From: Pseudomonas laurylsulfativorans | GTDB taxonomy: Bacteria > Pseudomonadota > Gammaproteobacteria > Pseudomonadales > Pseudomonadaceae | Direction: 5' to 3' | Assembly: GCF_002906155.1 (NCBI RefSeq) | Contig: NZ_MUJK01000004.1 | Span: 186,001 to 250,000, forward strand | Length of the DNA: 64,000 bases | Shown: positions 56,525 through 64,000 of the stretch, piece after piece | How the letters are laid out: every line of letters begins with the position of its first letter | How positions within the stretch are numbered: position 1 is the stretch's first letter | Position numbers and translations under genes: made by a program | The notes under the pieces: generated by a model | What the model was told of the DNA's origin: nothing | What the model saw: only the letters and a program-made list of their open reading frames with translations | The model's database searches: none

Positions 56525-57865
56525 TCAATACACCCAAACCTCAACCCGCCGATTCTTGATCCTCCCCTCATCGGCGCTATTGGCCGCCACCGGCATCTCT
56601 GCGCCAAACCCGCGGATCTCGCGAAACACCACGCCGCTCTTCACCAACTCCCGCCGCACCGCCATGGCTCGCAGTTTCGACAACAAATCGGCGCGCGCCG
56701 GGTCACTCTTGGCATCGCCAAAGCCCACCAGTGTTACCTGGTCATTGGTTTTGTCGTGCTGCTTTATATAGTCGAGCACTCGCCACAGGTCCTGTCGGGC
56801 TTTGTTGTCCAAGGTGGCGCTGCCTTCTTCGAAGCGGAAATTCACCGATAGCCGTTGAGCATGTCGACTCAGGGCCTGATAGCCCTCGGGCATCAGCGCA
56901 TTCGGCGCGACGGCCATGGCCTGGACGGTTTGGGCAATAAATCCGTTGGCGGCGACAATGGCCTGACCCTTGGTGCTCTGGGCAAAGGCCACCAGCGCTT
57001 GGGCCCAGGGATTTTTCTCGTTGGGTGGCAGGTAGAAAAACAATCGACGGGACAGCGGATAATCTTCCGTGGCAATCAGGCTGTTGAGCGGCAGCATGGC
57101 TTGTGATTGACCGTCGACAATGGCCACGGCTTTGGCCCGGCGCACGTAGGGCAAACCGATGAAACCGATGCCTTGCGGGTCAGCGCTGACCGCATCGGAC
57201 AGTTGTTCGCTGGACTCGAAACGCTTCGCCGCGCTGCTCAGGGTTTTCCCACGACCACTGAGCACCAGTTCCTTGAAGGTGTCGTAAGTCCCGGACTGAT
57301 CATCCCGTGCATAGAGATGAATCGGCCCGCCGCGGCCACCGAGGTCTTCCCAGGTTTTCACCTCGCCACTGAAAATGCGCGCCAGTTGCGCGGTGTCCAG
57401 TTGGTTCAGCGGATTATCCGGATGAAGGATGATTGCCAGGCCATCGATGGCAATGACCTGTTCGGCGCTCGGACTTTTCAGGTCGCCGAGGGATTGCAGG
57501 CTGGCCAGTTCGTTGTCTTTGATCGGGCGCGACGAGGCGGCAAGATCGGCGCTGGCTGCTTTCAGCGCAGTGAAGCCGGTGCTGGAACCATGGGCTGCCA
57601 CCTCCACCACGACCCGGCGACCCTGAACGGTTTCAGCGACAATGCGCAGTTCGTTGGCGGTGTCCGGGGTTTCGCGGTGAATCTTGCGCAGGCCTTGCTC
57701 GCTCAGCAGGCCCTCGACCAGCGCCGGTCCCAATGCCGCGCCGATGGTGTTGGAACCCTGGATGCGCAACACGGGGCCGTGGTCGGGTATCGGCAAGTCG
57801 CCGGCCGAGGCCGCCGGTGGCAAGCCCACGCACAGCATCAACAGGAACAACACGCGCAGCATCAT
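56525..57865 (-). CDS. PstS-like substrate-binding protein fused to an OmpA domain
   Basis: A 446-residue exported protein with a signal peptide (about 1-21, ending AASA). Residues 30-300 are a phosphate-binding-like PBP_like_2 domain with GSNTIG and DDQSGTYDTF loops. From about 330 there is an OmpA-like peptidoglycan-binding domain (NFRFEEGSATLDNKAR, end IKNRRVEVWVY). The fusion is seen in Pseudomonas. Phosphate binding is possible but not shown, and no pst transporter genes are near. It converges with the acyl-CoA dehydrogenase gene. Confidence 0.88.
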   Translation of the reverse strand: MMLRVLFLLMLCVGLPPAASAGDLPIPDHGPVLRIQGSNTIGAALGPALVEGLLSEQGLRKIHRETPDTANELRIVAETVQGRRVVVEVAAHGSSTGFTALKAASADLAASSRPIKDNELASLQSLGDLKSPSAEQVIAIDGLAIILHPDNPLNQLDTAQLARIFSGEVKTWEDLGGRGGPIHLYARDDQSGTYDTFKELVLSGRGKTLSSAAKRFESSEQLSDAVSADPQGIGFIGLPYVRRAKAVAIVDGQSQAMLPLNSLIATEDYPLSRRLFFYLPPNEKNPWAQALVAFAQSTKGQAIVAANGFIAQTVQAMAVAPNALMPEGYQALSRHAQRLSVNFRFEEGSATLDNKARQDLWRVLDYIKQHDKTNDQVTLVGFGDAKSDPARADLLSKLRAMAVRRELVKSGVVFREIRGFGAEMPVAANSADEGRIKNRRVEVWVY

Positions 57866-57932
57866 GCCGGCACCTTAAATAGCCAAAGGGGGTGCCGGGA
57901 GATTAAGTCAGTAAGGTTTCCGAAAAATGACA

Positions 57933-58024
57933 CTTGTAGGAGCGAGCTTGCTCGCGAGGGCGGTGGTTCAGTGACAATGATGTCGACTGACACTCCCTCA
58001 TCGCGAGCAAGCTCGCTCCCACAG
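57933..58024. repeat. REP doublet upstream of the PstS-OmpA gene
   Basis: CTTGTAGGAGCGAGCTTGCT and the inverted copy ending GCTCGCTCCCACAG. Confidence 0.85.
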
Positions 58025-58045
58025 GGGTTAGTGGTTGGTCCAGAA

Positions 58046-58858
58046 TCAGCTCAATTCAAGCCAGATCGGCGCATGGTCCGAAGGTTTTTCCATGCCGCGC
58101 AGTTCGTAGTCCACACCCGCGGCCTTCACCCGTGGCAGCAAGCCGTGGGAGGCAAGGATCAGGTCGATACGCAGGCCGCGCTTGGGCTCGTCTTCGAAAC
58201 CACGGCTGCGGTAGTCGAACCAGCTGAAGGTGTCGGCCACGTCCGGGTTCAGGTGACGGAAACTGTCGACCAGGCCCCAGTTTTTCAGGCGGGCCATCCA
58301 CTCGCGCTCTTCGGGCAGGAAGCTGCATTTACCGGTTTTCAGCCAGCGCTTCATGTTGTCCGGGCCGATGCCGATGTCGCAGTCTTCCGGGGAAATGTTC
58401 ACGTCGCCCATCACCACCAGCGGCTGATCGTTCTTGAACTGGCTTTCCAGCAGTTGCTGCAAATCACCGTAGAAACGTTCCTTGGCCGGGAATTTGGTCG
58501 GGTGGTCGCGGCTTTCGCCCTGTGGGAAATAACCGTTCATGATGGTCACCGGCACGCTGTTGGCATCGGCGAAGGTACCCCAGATGAAGCGCCGCTGGGC
58601 GTCTTCTTCGTCGGTGGCGAAACCTTTGTGCAGGGCCAACGGCTCCTGGCGCGAGAGCAGGGCGACGCCGTAGTGGCCTTTTTGCCCGTGGAAATACACG
58701 TGGTAGCCCAGGGCCTGTACCTCGGCCAGCGGGAACTGATCATCGTGGACCTTGGTTTCCTGCAAGCCGATCACATCGGGCTGGTGCTTTTCGATCAGCG
58801 CCGCCAGCTGATGGGGACGGGCGCGCAGCCCGTTGATGTTGAAGGAGACGATCTTCAT
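58046..58858 (-). CDS. xthA: Exodeoxyribonuclease III
   Basis: A 270-residue DNA-repair nuclease of the EEP fold. [20 protein letters not shown] (metal-binding Glu), GDVNISPED and the final [10 protein letters not shown] (catalytic Asp-His) are all present. It acts as an AP endonuclease and a 3'-exonuclease in base-excision repair. ATG 58858 has AGGA about 9 nt upstream. It is monocistronic. Confidence 0.96.
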   Translation of the reverse strand: MKIVSFNINGLRARPHQLAALIEKHQPDVIGLQETKVHDDQFPLAEVQALGYHVYFHGQKGHYGVALLSRQEPLALHKGFATDEEDAQRRFIWGTFADANSVPVTIMNGYFPQGESRDHPTKFPAKERFYGDLQQLLESQFKNDQPLVVMGDVNISPEDCDIGIGPDNMKRWLKTGKCSFLPEEREWMARLKNWGLVDSFRHLNPDVADTFSWFDYRSRGFEDEPKRGLRIDLILASHGLLPRVKAAGVDYELRGMEKPSDHAPIWLELS

Positions 58859-59043
58859 GGTCGGCAGTCCTGGCAAAAGGGCGATGCTAGCTGACATGTG
58901 GGAATCGGGCCAGTTCAGGTTACTCGCGAAGACGATTTCATTGCCTACACTGATTGCGGATCTGTAATGAACTGTTTCAGCGCCGATCAGCTCGTAACAA
59001 CAAGAGCGCAGCCATCCGAGCTGTGCCGGGGAGATCAACCGTC

Positions 59044-59694
59044 ATGCCCGAAACTTCTACCGCCATCGCCGATATTCATATGCTCGACAGCGGCTACGCC
59101 CGCGAAGCGCGTTCGCTGCTGTACCAGGCTTATCGACACGAACCGACCTTCGGCTATCTGTTCGAGGCCGAACGCCCCGGTTACGAACAGCGGGTCCGCG
59201 CCACCGTGCGCGAACTGGTGACCCAGCATTTTCTCCAGGACCTGCCGGCCATCGGCCTGCTGGTCAACGACCGCCTGATCGGCATCGCCCTGATCGCACC
59301 GCCGCAACGTCGTCTTGGGGTCACCGAAAGTTGGGCCTGGCGCCTGCGCATGGTGCTCAGTACGGGGTTTCGCTGCACCCGTCGCTACCTCGAGTATCAC
59401 GCTGCCGTGGAGGCCTGCGTACCGAACGACTCGGTGCACGTATTGCCGTTGCTGGGGGTTCATCCGCAGTTCCAGGGCAAGCATTTCGGCGAACAACTAC
59501 TGCAAGCCGTGCACAACTGGTGCGCGGTGGATGAGAACTCACAGGGCGTGATCCTCGACACCGGGAATCCGCGTTATCTGGAGTTCTACAAGCGCCAAGG
59601 CTATGAAGAAATCGGTGAGGTCGCGGTAGGACCGATCCGCGAGCACGTGTTTTTTCACCCCAATCCCCAGGTGTTACACACTGCAACGGCCTAG
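59044..59694 (+). CDS. GNAT-family N-acetyltransferase
   Basis: A 216-residue acetyltransferase. The acetyl-CoA loop is VHPQFQGKHFGEQLL, followed by LDTGNPRYLEFYKRQGYEEIGE. The substrate is unknown. The chosen ATG follows a GGGGAG at about 10 nt; an upstream in-frame start would add 30 residues of weaker character. It stands alone before tamA. Confidence 0.88.
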   Translation: MPETSTAIADIHMLDSGYAREARSLLYQAYRHEPTFGYLFEAERPGYEQRVRATVRELVTQHFLQDLPAIGLLVNDRLIGIALIAPPQRRLGVTESWAWRLRMVLSTGFRCTRRYLEYHAAVEACVPNDSVHVLPLLGVHPQFQGKHFGEQLLQAVHNWCAVDENSQGVILDTGNPRYLEFYKRQGYEEIGEVAVGPIREHVFFHPNPQVLHTATA

Positions 59695-59759
59695 GTGCCG
59701 AACTTTCCGGGCATGTCAGGCTCTATCACGCTCTCAAGCTCGTGATAGCATCCGCGCCT

Positions 59760-61487
59760 ATGAAGTTTCCAGGAAGAATTACCAGCGGTGTGCTGATGCT
59801 GATGACCAGCTGCGCAGCGCTGGCTCAAAGTGAATTGGATGTGCGGGTCAAACCGTCCAATGATGAGCTGAAAGCCAATATAGAAGGCTACATCGGCAGC
59901 CTCGGCGATCGCGACGAACAGGCGTTGCTGCGCTTCAGCCGTGGCGCCGAAGAGCAGGCGCGCAAGGCTGCCCAGGCCTTGGGTTATTACCAGCCGCACA
60001 TCGACAGCGAAGTGAAGGGTGGTGAGAAACCGCGCCTGGTGCTTACGGTCGACCCCGGCGAGCCGGTGCATCTGCGCAATGTCACGGTGCGAGTCGACGG
60101 TCCGGCCGCCTCCCTTAAAGCCTTTCGGGTTCCCAAAAGCGATGTGCTCAAGCCCGGTGCCGTGCTCAATCATGGCCATTACGAAGACGCCAAGCGCCTG
60201 ATCCAGAATCAGGCTTCGCGTTATGGCTTTTTCAGCGGCCGCTTCACCCGTTCAAAACTGTCGGTCGACCCGCGGGCCGGCGTCGCCGATATCGAACTGA
60301 TCTATGAAAGTGGTCCGCGCTATACCTTGGGCAAAGTCAGTTTCGAGGGCGATACGCCGTTCGATGACGAGCTGCTGCAACGCATGGTGCCCTTCAAGGC
60401 CGGAACGCCGTATGACTCGGAACTGATTGCCGAGCTCAATCAGAACCTGCAATCGAGCGGCTACTTCGAAGGCGTGCGGGTGGACGCGGCGCCAACGGCA
60501 TCGAAGGAAGATGTGATCCCGGTGGACGTCAAGCTCGAAACCCGCAAGCCACGGACCATGGGGCTCGGCCTGGGCTTTTCCACCGACGTGGGTCCACGGG
60601 CCAAGGCCAACTGGACCCGGCATTGGGTCAACGCCCAAGGGCACAGTTATGGCTGGGAAACCGAAGTCTCTGCACCTCGGCAGAACGTCGGGCTGTTCTA
60701 CGATATTCCGCTGGACCCGCCACTGACCGACAAACTGCGTTTTGCCGGTGGCTACCAGAATGAAGAAATCGCCGATAAGGAAAGCCACAGCAAACTATTG
60801 ACCCTCGGCCCCGAGTGGCACAGCAAGTTGCCCAGCGGTTGGCAACGGGTGGTATCGCTGAAGTGGCAACGCGAGGATTACCAACTGGGCGACGACTCGG
60901 GACTCAGTACCTTGCTGATGCCTGGCGTGAGCCATTCGTACCTCAAAAGCGATAACCGCATCGACCCGCATAACGGCTATCGGCTGCAATTCGAATCCAA
61001 AGTGGCCAAGGAAGGTTTGGGTTCCGACAGCAACCTGCTCTACGGCACGGCACTGGTCAAAGGCTTGACCACGGTGTTCGACAAGCATCGTTTCCTCGGC
61101 CGGGTGCAGGTCGGCGGCAGTGCCACCAACGGCTTCAAATCGGTGCCACCATCGCTGCGTTTCTTCGCCGGTGGCGACCAAAGCGTGCGCGGTTACGACT
61201 ATCAGAGCCTGTCCCCGGAAAACTCCGACGGTGATCGCATCGGTGGTCGCTACATGGTTGCCGCCAGCGCGGAATATCAGTATTCCATCGCCGAAAAATG
61301 GCGGGTCGCGACCTTTGTCGATCAGGGCAACGCCTTCAACACACTCGAATTGCCAAACCTCAAGACCGGGGTCGGTATCGGCGTGCGCTGGGTATCGCCA
61401 GTGGGGCCGATCCGCCTCGACCTGGCCCATGCGCTGGACGACGATGGCGGCATTCGACTGCACTTTTCCATGGGACCTGAGCTGTGA
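59760..61487 (+). CDS. tamA: TamA, Omp85-family outer-membrane translocation protein
   Basis: A 575-residue outer-membrane protein with a signal peptide (about 1-23, ending ALAQ), three POTRA-like repeats (about 27-260; for example YTLGKVSFEGDTPFDDELL) and a 16-strand beta-barrel with GGDQSVRGYDYQSL, an Omp85 hallmark. The C-terminal strand ends GIRLHFSMGPEL. With TamB it assembles autotransporters and outer-membrane proteins and helps lipid transport. It overlaps tamB by 4 nt (GTGA). Confidence 0.95.
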   Translation: MKFPGRITSGVLMLMTSCAALAQSELDVRVKPSNDELKANIEGYIGSLGDRDEQALLRFSRGAEEQARKAAQALGYYQPHIDSEVKGGEKPRLVLTVDPGEPVHLRNVTVRVDGPAASLKAFRVPKSDVLKPGAVLNHGHYEDAKRLIQNQASRYGFFSGRFTRSKLSVDPRAGVADIELIYESGPRYTLGKVSFEGDTPFDDELLQRMVPFKAGTPYDSELIAELNQNLQSSGYFEGVRVDAAPTASKEDVIPVDVKLETRKPRTMGLGLGFSTDVGPRAKANWTRHWVNAQGHSYGWETEVSAPRQNVGLFYDIPLDPPLTDKLRFAGGYQNEEIADKESHSKLLTLGPEWHSKLPSGWQRVVSLKWQREDYQLGDDSGLSTLLMPGVSHSYLKSDNRIDPHNGYRLQFESKVAKEGLGSDSNLLYGTALVKGLTTVFDKHRFLGRVQVGGSATNGFKSVPPSLRFFAGGDQSVRGYDYQSLSPENSDGDRIGGRYMVAASAEYQYSIAEKWRVATFVDQGNAFNTLELPNLKTGVGIGVRWVSPVGPIRLDLAHALDDDGGIRLHFSMGPEL

Positions 61488-64000
61488 AGCGTGGTTTGAA
61501 AGTAACGCTGCTGGCGATAGCGGCACTGTTGATGCTGGTTGTCCTGACGCTGGCCACAGTGTTGGGTACGGCGACGGGCAGCCGCTGGGCGTTGGGCTTT
61601 GTACCGGGGTTGACCCTGGACAACTTTCAGGGCCGGCTGGGCGGGCAGTGGAGTGCCGACCGGGTGTTGTGGCAGCAGGACAACAACCGGGTTGAACTGA
61701 GCCAGGTGATTTTCGCCTGGTCGCCGTTGTGCCTGACCCGCATGACCTTGTGCATCGAGCAATTGCAGGCCGACCAGGTCAGCCTGACGTTCCCGCCGGG
61801 CGCCGAAGAGCCAAATAGTGACCCGATCACGCTCCCGGAACTGAAGTTGCCGTTGGCCATCGAATTGGGCGAGATCAAGGTCGGCAGCCTGTTGTTCAAC
61901 GGCAGTGAAGAACTCAAGGGTTTGCAACTGGCGGCGCACTGGACCACGGCCGGTTTGAAGATTGACTCGGTGTCACTGCAGCGCGATGACCTGAGCCTGA
62001 ACCTCTCCGGCCTGCTACAACCGAGCGGCAGCTGGCCCCTGAGCGCTTCCGGCAAACTGACCCTGCTGTCCACGCCTGAACCCCTGGCGCTGGCGTTGAA
62101 GATCGACGGCGACCTGCTCAAGACCCTGAACCTGAAGGCCGACAGCAGCGGTTACCTCAACGGGCAACTGAGCGGCGAACTGCAACCATTGGTGGAAAAC
62201 TTGCCGGCCAAGGTGCGGATCACGGCTGATGGCTTCAAGCCCAGTGCAGATCTGCCAGATACCCTGCAACTCAATCAGCTTGAGCTCACGGGTGCGGGTG
62301 ACTTGAAAAACGGCTATGCACTTCAAGGCAACGCTACGTTGCCTGCCGAGCAAGGCCCGGTCGCCCTGGCGCTGCAAGGCAAGGTCGACGCCAACGGCGC
62401 GCAGATCGCCGCGCTGGACCTGACCGCCAGCGACAAGCAAAGCCTCAAACTCAGCGGTCAGCTGGATTGGAGCAAGGGCCTGAGCGCCGAGGCGAAGATC
62501 GACTGGCTGGACTTCCCGTGGCACCGCCTCTATCCGTTGATCGACGAACCGCAAGTAGCGCTTCGCACGTTCACCGGCGAAGTCTCTTACACCGATGGCA
62601 AGTACCTCGGTCATTTCAACGCCGCGGCGGATGGTCCGGCCGGTGCTTTCACACTGGCCAGCCCGTTCGCGGGCGACCTGACGAAAATCTACCTGCAACA
62701 GATTCAACTCCAGGCCGGGCAGGGCAAGGCCGAAGGGCACCTGAACCTGCAATTCGCCGACGGCATTGCCTGGGACACCGCGCTGGACCTGTCGGCGATC
62801 AACCCGGCGTACTGGGTCGCGGAGCTGCCGGGCACCCTGGCCGGGCCGTTGCGCAGCCAGGGCGAGATGAAGAACGATGTGCTCAGCCTCAATGCCGACC
62901 TGGACCTCAAGGGCAAACTGCGCGGTCAACCGGCGGTGATCCAGGCCAAGGCCGATGGCCGTGGCGAGCAATGGAACCTCAACGCCCTGCAGGTTCGCCT
63001 GGGCGACAACAGCATCAGCGGCAAAGGCAGCCTGCAACAGAAGCTCGCCGGCCAGATCGATCTCAAGCTGCCGCGCCTGGCGCAGCTCTGGCCAGAGCTG
63101 CGCGGCCAACTCAATGGTCGCGTGGATGTCGCCGGCACACTCAAGGCGCCCCAAGGCAAGCTTGACCTGCAAGGCTCGCAATTGGTTTTCCAGGACAATC
63201 GCCTGCAAAGCCTGAACCTGGACGCCACGCTGGACAGTGCGCAACGGGCGAAAATCGACCTCAAGGGCAGCGGCATCCAGGCCGGTGACACCTCACTGGG
63301 TACACTGACCGCCAGCGGCCAGGGCGACATCAAGAACCAGAAACTGAATCTCGATCTGCAAGGGCCGAAGTTGAAACTGGCGCTGGGCCTGGACGGTGCG
63401 CTGGACAAAGGCAATTGGCGCGGACGCCTGGCCAGCGGTGATATCCAGGCCGGTGGTCAGGACTGGAGACTGCAGGGGCCGGCAAAGCTTGAGCGCCTGG
63501 CGGATGGCAAGATCAACTTTGGCGCCCATTGCTGGGCGTCCGGCCCGGCCAGCCTGTGCGGCGAAGACTCGCGCCTGATGCCTGAGCCCAAGCTGCGTTA
63601 TCACCTCAAACAATTCCCGATCGACAGCCTCGCGCAGTGGTTGCCGAAGGATTTCGCCTGGCAGGGCCGGCTCAATGCCGACCTGCAACTGGACTTGCCG
63701 GCCAGTGGTCCGAACGGCCAGATCAGCGTCGATGCCGGTGGCGGCACCTTGCGTATCAAGGAAAAGGACCAGTGGCTGGACTTCCCGTATCAGACCCTGA
63801 AACTCACCAGCAAACTTACACCCAGGCGCATCGACACCGAGCTCGATTTCGCCGGTGGCAAACTCGGTGAACTGATGGTGCAGGCGCAGCTCAATCCGTT
63901 GCCGAAGAACAAACCGTTGAGCGGCTCGTTCCGTTTGAGCGGGCTGGACCTGTCGGTGGCGCGGCCGTTCGTGCCGATGGTCGAGAAGCTGGCCGGACGC
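61484..64000 (+). CDS. tamB: TamB, AsmA-like translocation/lipid-transport protein (3' partial)
   Basis: The frame starts at GTG 61484, overlapping the tamA stop, and stays open for 839 codons to the window end; the C-terminal DUF490 domain lies outside. The N-terminal helix (about 6-27) anchors it in the inner membrane. The rest is beta-rich repeats of Asx/Gly/Leu pattern (LxLxGxLD type), which form the long taco-like bridge to TamA. It belongs to the same operon as tamA. Confidence 0.92.
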   Translation, partial: MKRGLKVTLLAIAALLMLVVLTLATVLGTATGSRWALGFVPGLTLDNFQGRLGGQWSADRVLWQQDNNRVELSQVIFAWSPLCLTRMTLCIEQLQADQVSLTFPPGAEEPNSDPITLPELKLPLAIELGEIKVGSLLFNGSEELKGLQLAAHWTTAGLKIDSVSLQRDDLSLNLSGLLQPSGSWPLSASGKLTLLSTPEPLALALKIDGDLLKTLNLKADSSGYLNGQLSGELQPLVENLPAKVRITADGFKPSADLPDTLQLNQLELTGAGDLKNGYALQGNATLPAEQGPVALALQGKVDANGAQIAALDLTASDKQSLKLSGQLDWSKGLSAEAKIDWLDFPWHRLYPLIDEPQVALRTFTGEVSYTDGKYLGHFNAAADGPAGAFTLASPFAGDLTKIYLQQIQLQAGQGKAEGHLNLQFADGIAWDTALDLSAINPAYWVAELPGTLAGPLRSQGEMKNDVLSLNADLDLKGKLRGQPAVIQAKADGRGEQWNLNALQVRLGDNSISGKGSLQQKLAGQIDLKLPRLAQLWPELRGQLNGRVDVAGTLKAPQGKLDLQGSQLVFQDNRLQSLNLDATLDSAQRAKIDLKGSGIQAGDTSLGTLTASGQGDIKNQKLNLDLQGPKLKLALGLDGALDKGNWRGRLASGDIQAGGQDWRLQGPAKLERLADGKINFGAHCWASGPASLCGEDSRLMPEPKLRYHLKQFPIDSLAQWLPKDFAWQGRLNADLQLDLPASGPNGQISVDAGGGTLRIKEKDQWLDFPYQTLKLTSKLTPRRIDTELDFAGGKLGELMVQAQLNPLPKNKPLSGSFRLSGLDLSVARPFVPMVEKLAGR

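Overview
The window looks like a chromosomal segment of a Pseudomonas of the fluorescens group. The reasons are a prrF-type iron sRNA, a liu leucine/isovalerate degradation locus with a MerR-type LiuR, a tamA-tamB pair, phnW-phnX, and about a dozen paired REP (REPIN-like) palindromes of the types common in that group. This assignment is inferred from gene content and repeats; no database search was possible.

Layout. (1) 1-4906: 3' part of a very large secreted RTX haem peroxidase, then a small membrane protein. (2) 5.9-9.7 kb: fadH, a PLP enzyme of the ACC-deaminase/D-cysteine-desulfhydrase family, and a cytochrome b561. (3) 9.9-16.4 kb: a 2-aminoethylphosphonate (2-AEP) locus with phnX, phnW, two LysR regulators, an OPA-type transporter and an FAD oxidoreductase that has lost its N-terminal half. 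(4) 16.4-25.8 kb: a short orphan VgrG, a YebC-family protein, an LRR-kinase fusion, a ZapE-like ATPase, an ECF sigma/anti-sigma pair divergent from a catalase-like peroxidase and a cytochrome b561, and an M14 carboxypeptidase. (5) 26-41.3 kb: a predicted sRNA, a complete type I secretion system (ABC/HlyD/TolC), a TPR-GT41 (OGT/SPINDLY-like) glycosyltransferase, a giant protein of about 2,450 residues made of some 270 Thr-rich octapeptides with a calcium-binding-like C-terminus, and a small SAM methyltransferase. (6) 41.5-42.9 kb: prrF, a DUF6124-like protein and an S24-type repressor with Ala in place of the catalytic Ser. (7) 42.9-52.7 kb: liuDCBA, an acyl-CoA synthetase, liuE and liuR, with palindromic LiuR-like operators. 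(8) 52.9-54.1 kb: an IS110 element inserted in a REP sequence, with a candidate bridge RNA. (9) 54.1-64 kb: LysR/acyl-CoA dehydrogenase pair, a PstS-OmpA fusion, xthA, a GNAT acetyltransferase, tamA and the 5' part of tamB.

The most interesting region is 26-41 kb. I infer a secretion-plus-glycosylation system: a cytoplasmic GT41 enzyme could decorate the Thr-Thr pairs that recur every eight residues in the giant protein before the neighbouring type I system exports it, and the methyltransferase may also take part. The octapeptide array has strict 24-bp phase and a higher-order unit of 408 bp (17 octads), extended in places by exactly 240 or 480 bp. Other notable points are the IS110 target guides that can be matched to the REP target, the two divergent ECF promoters of identical architecture, the single prrF copy, and the non-cleavable-looking repressor.
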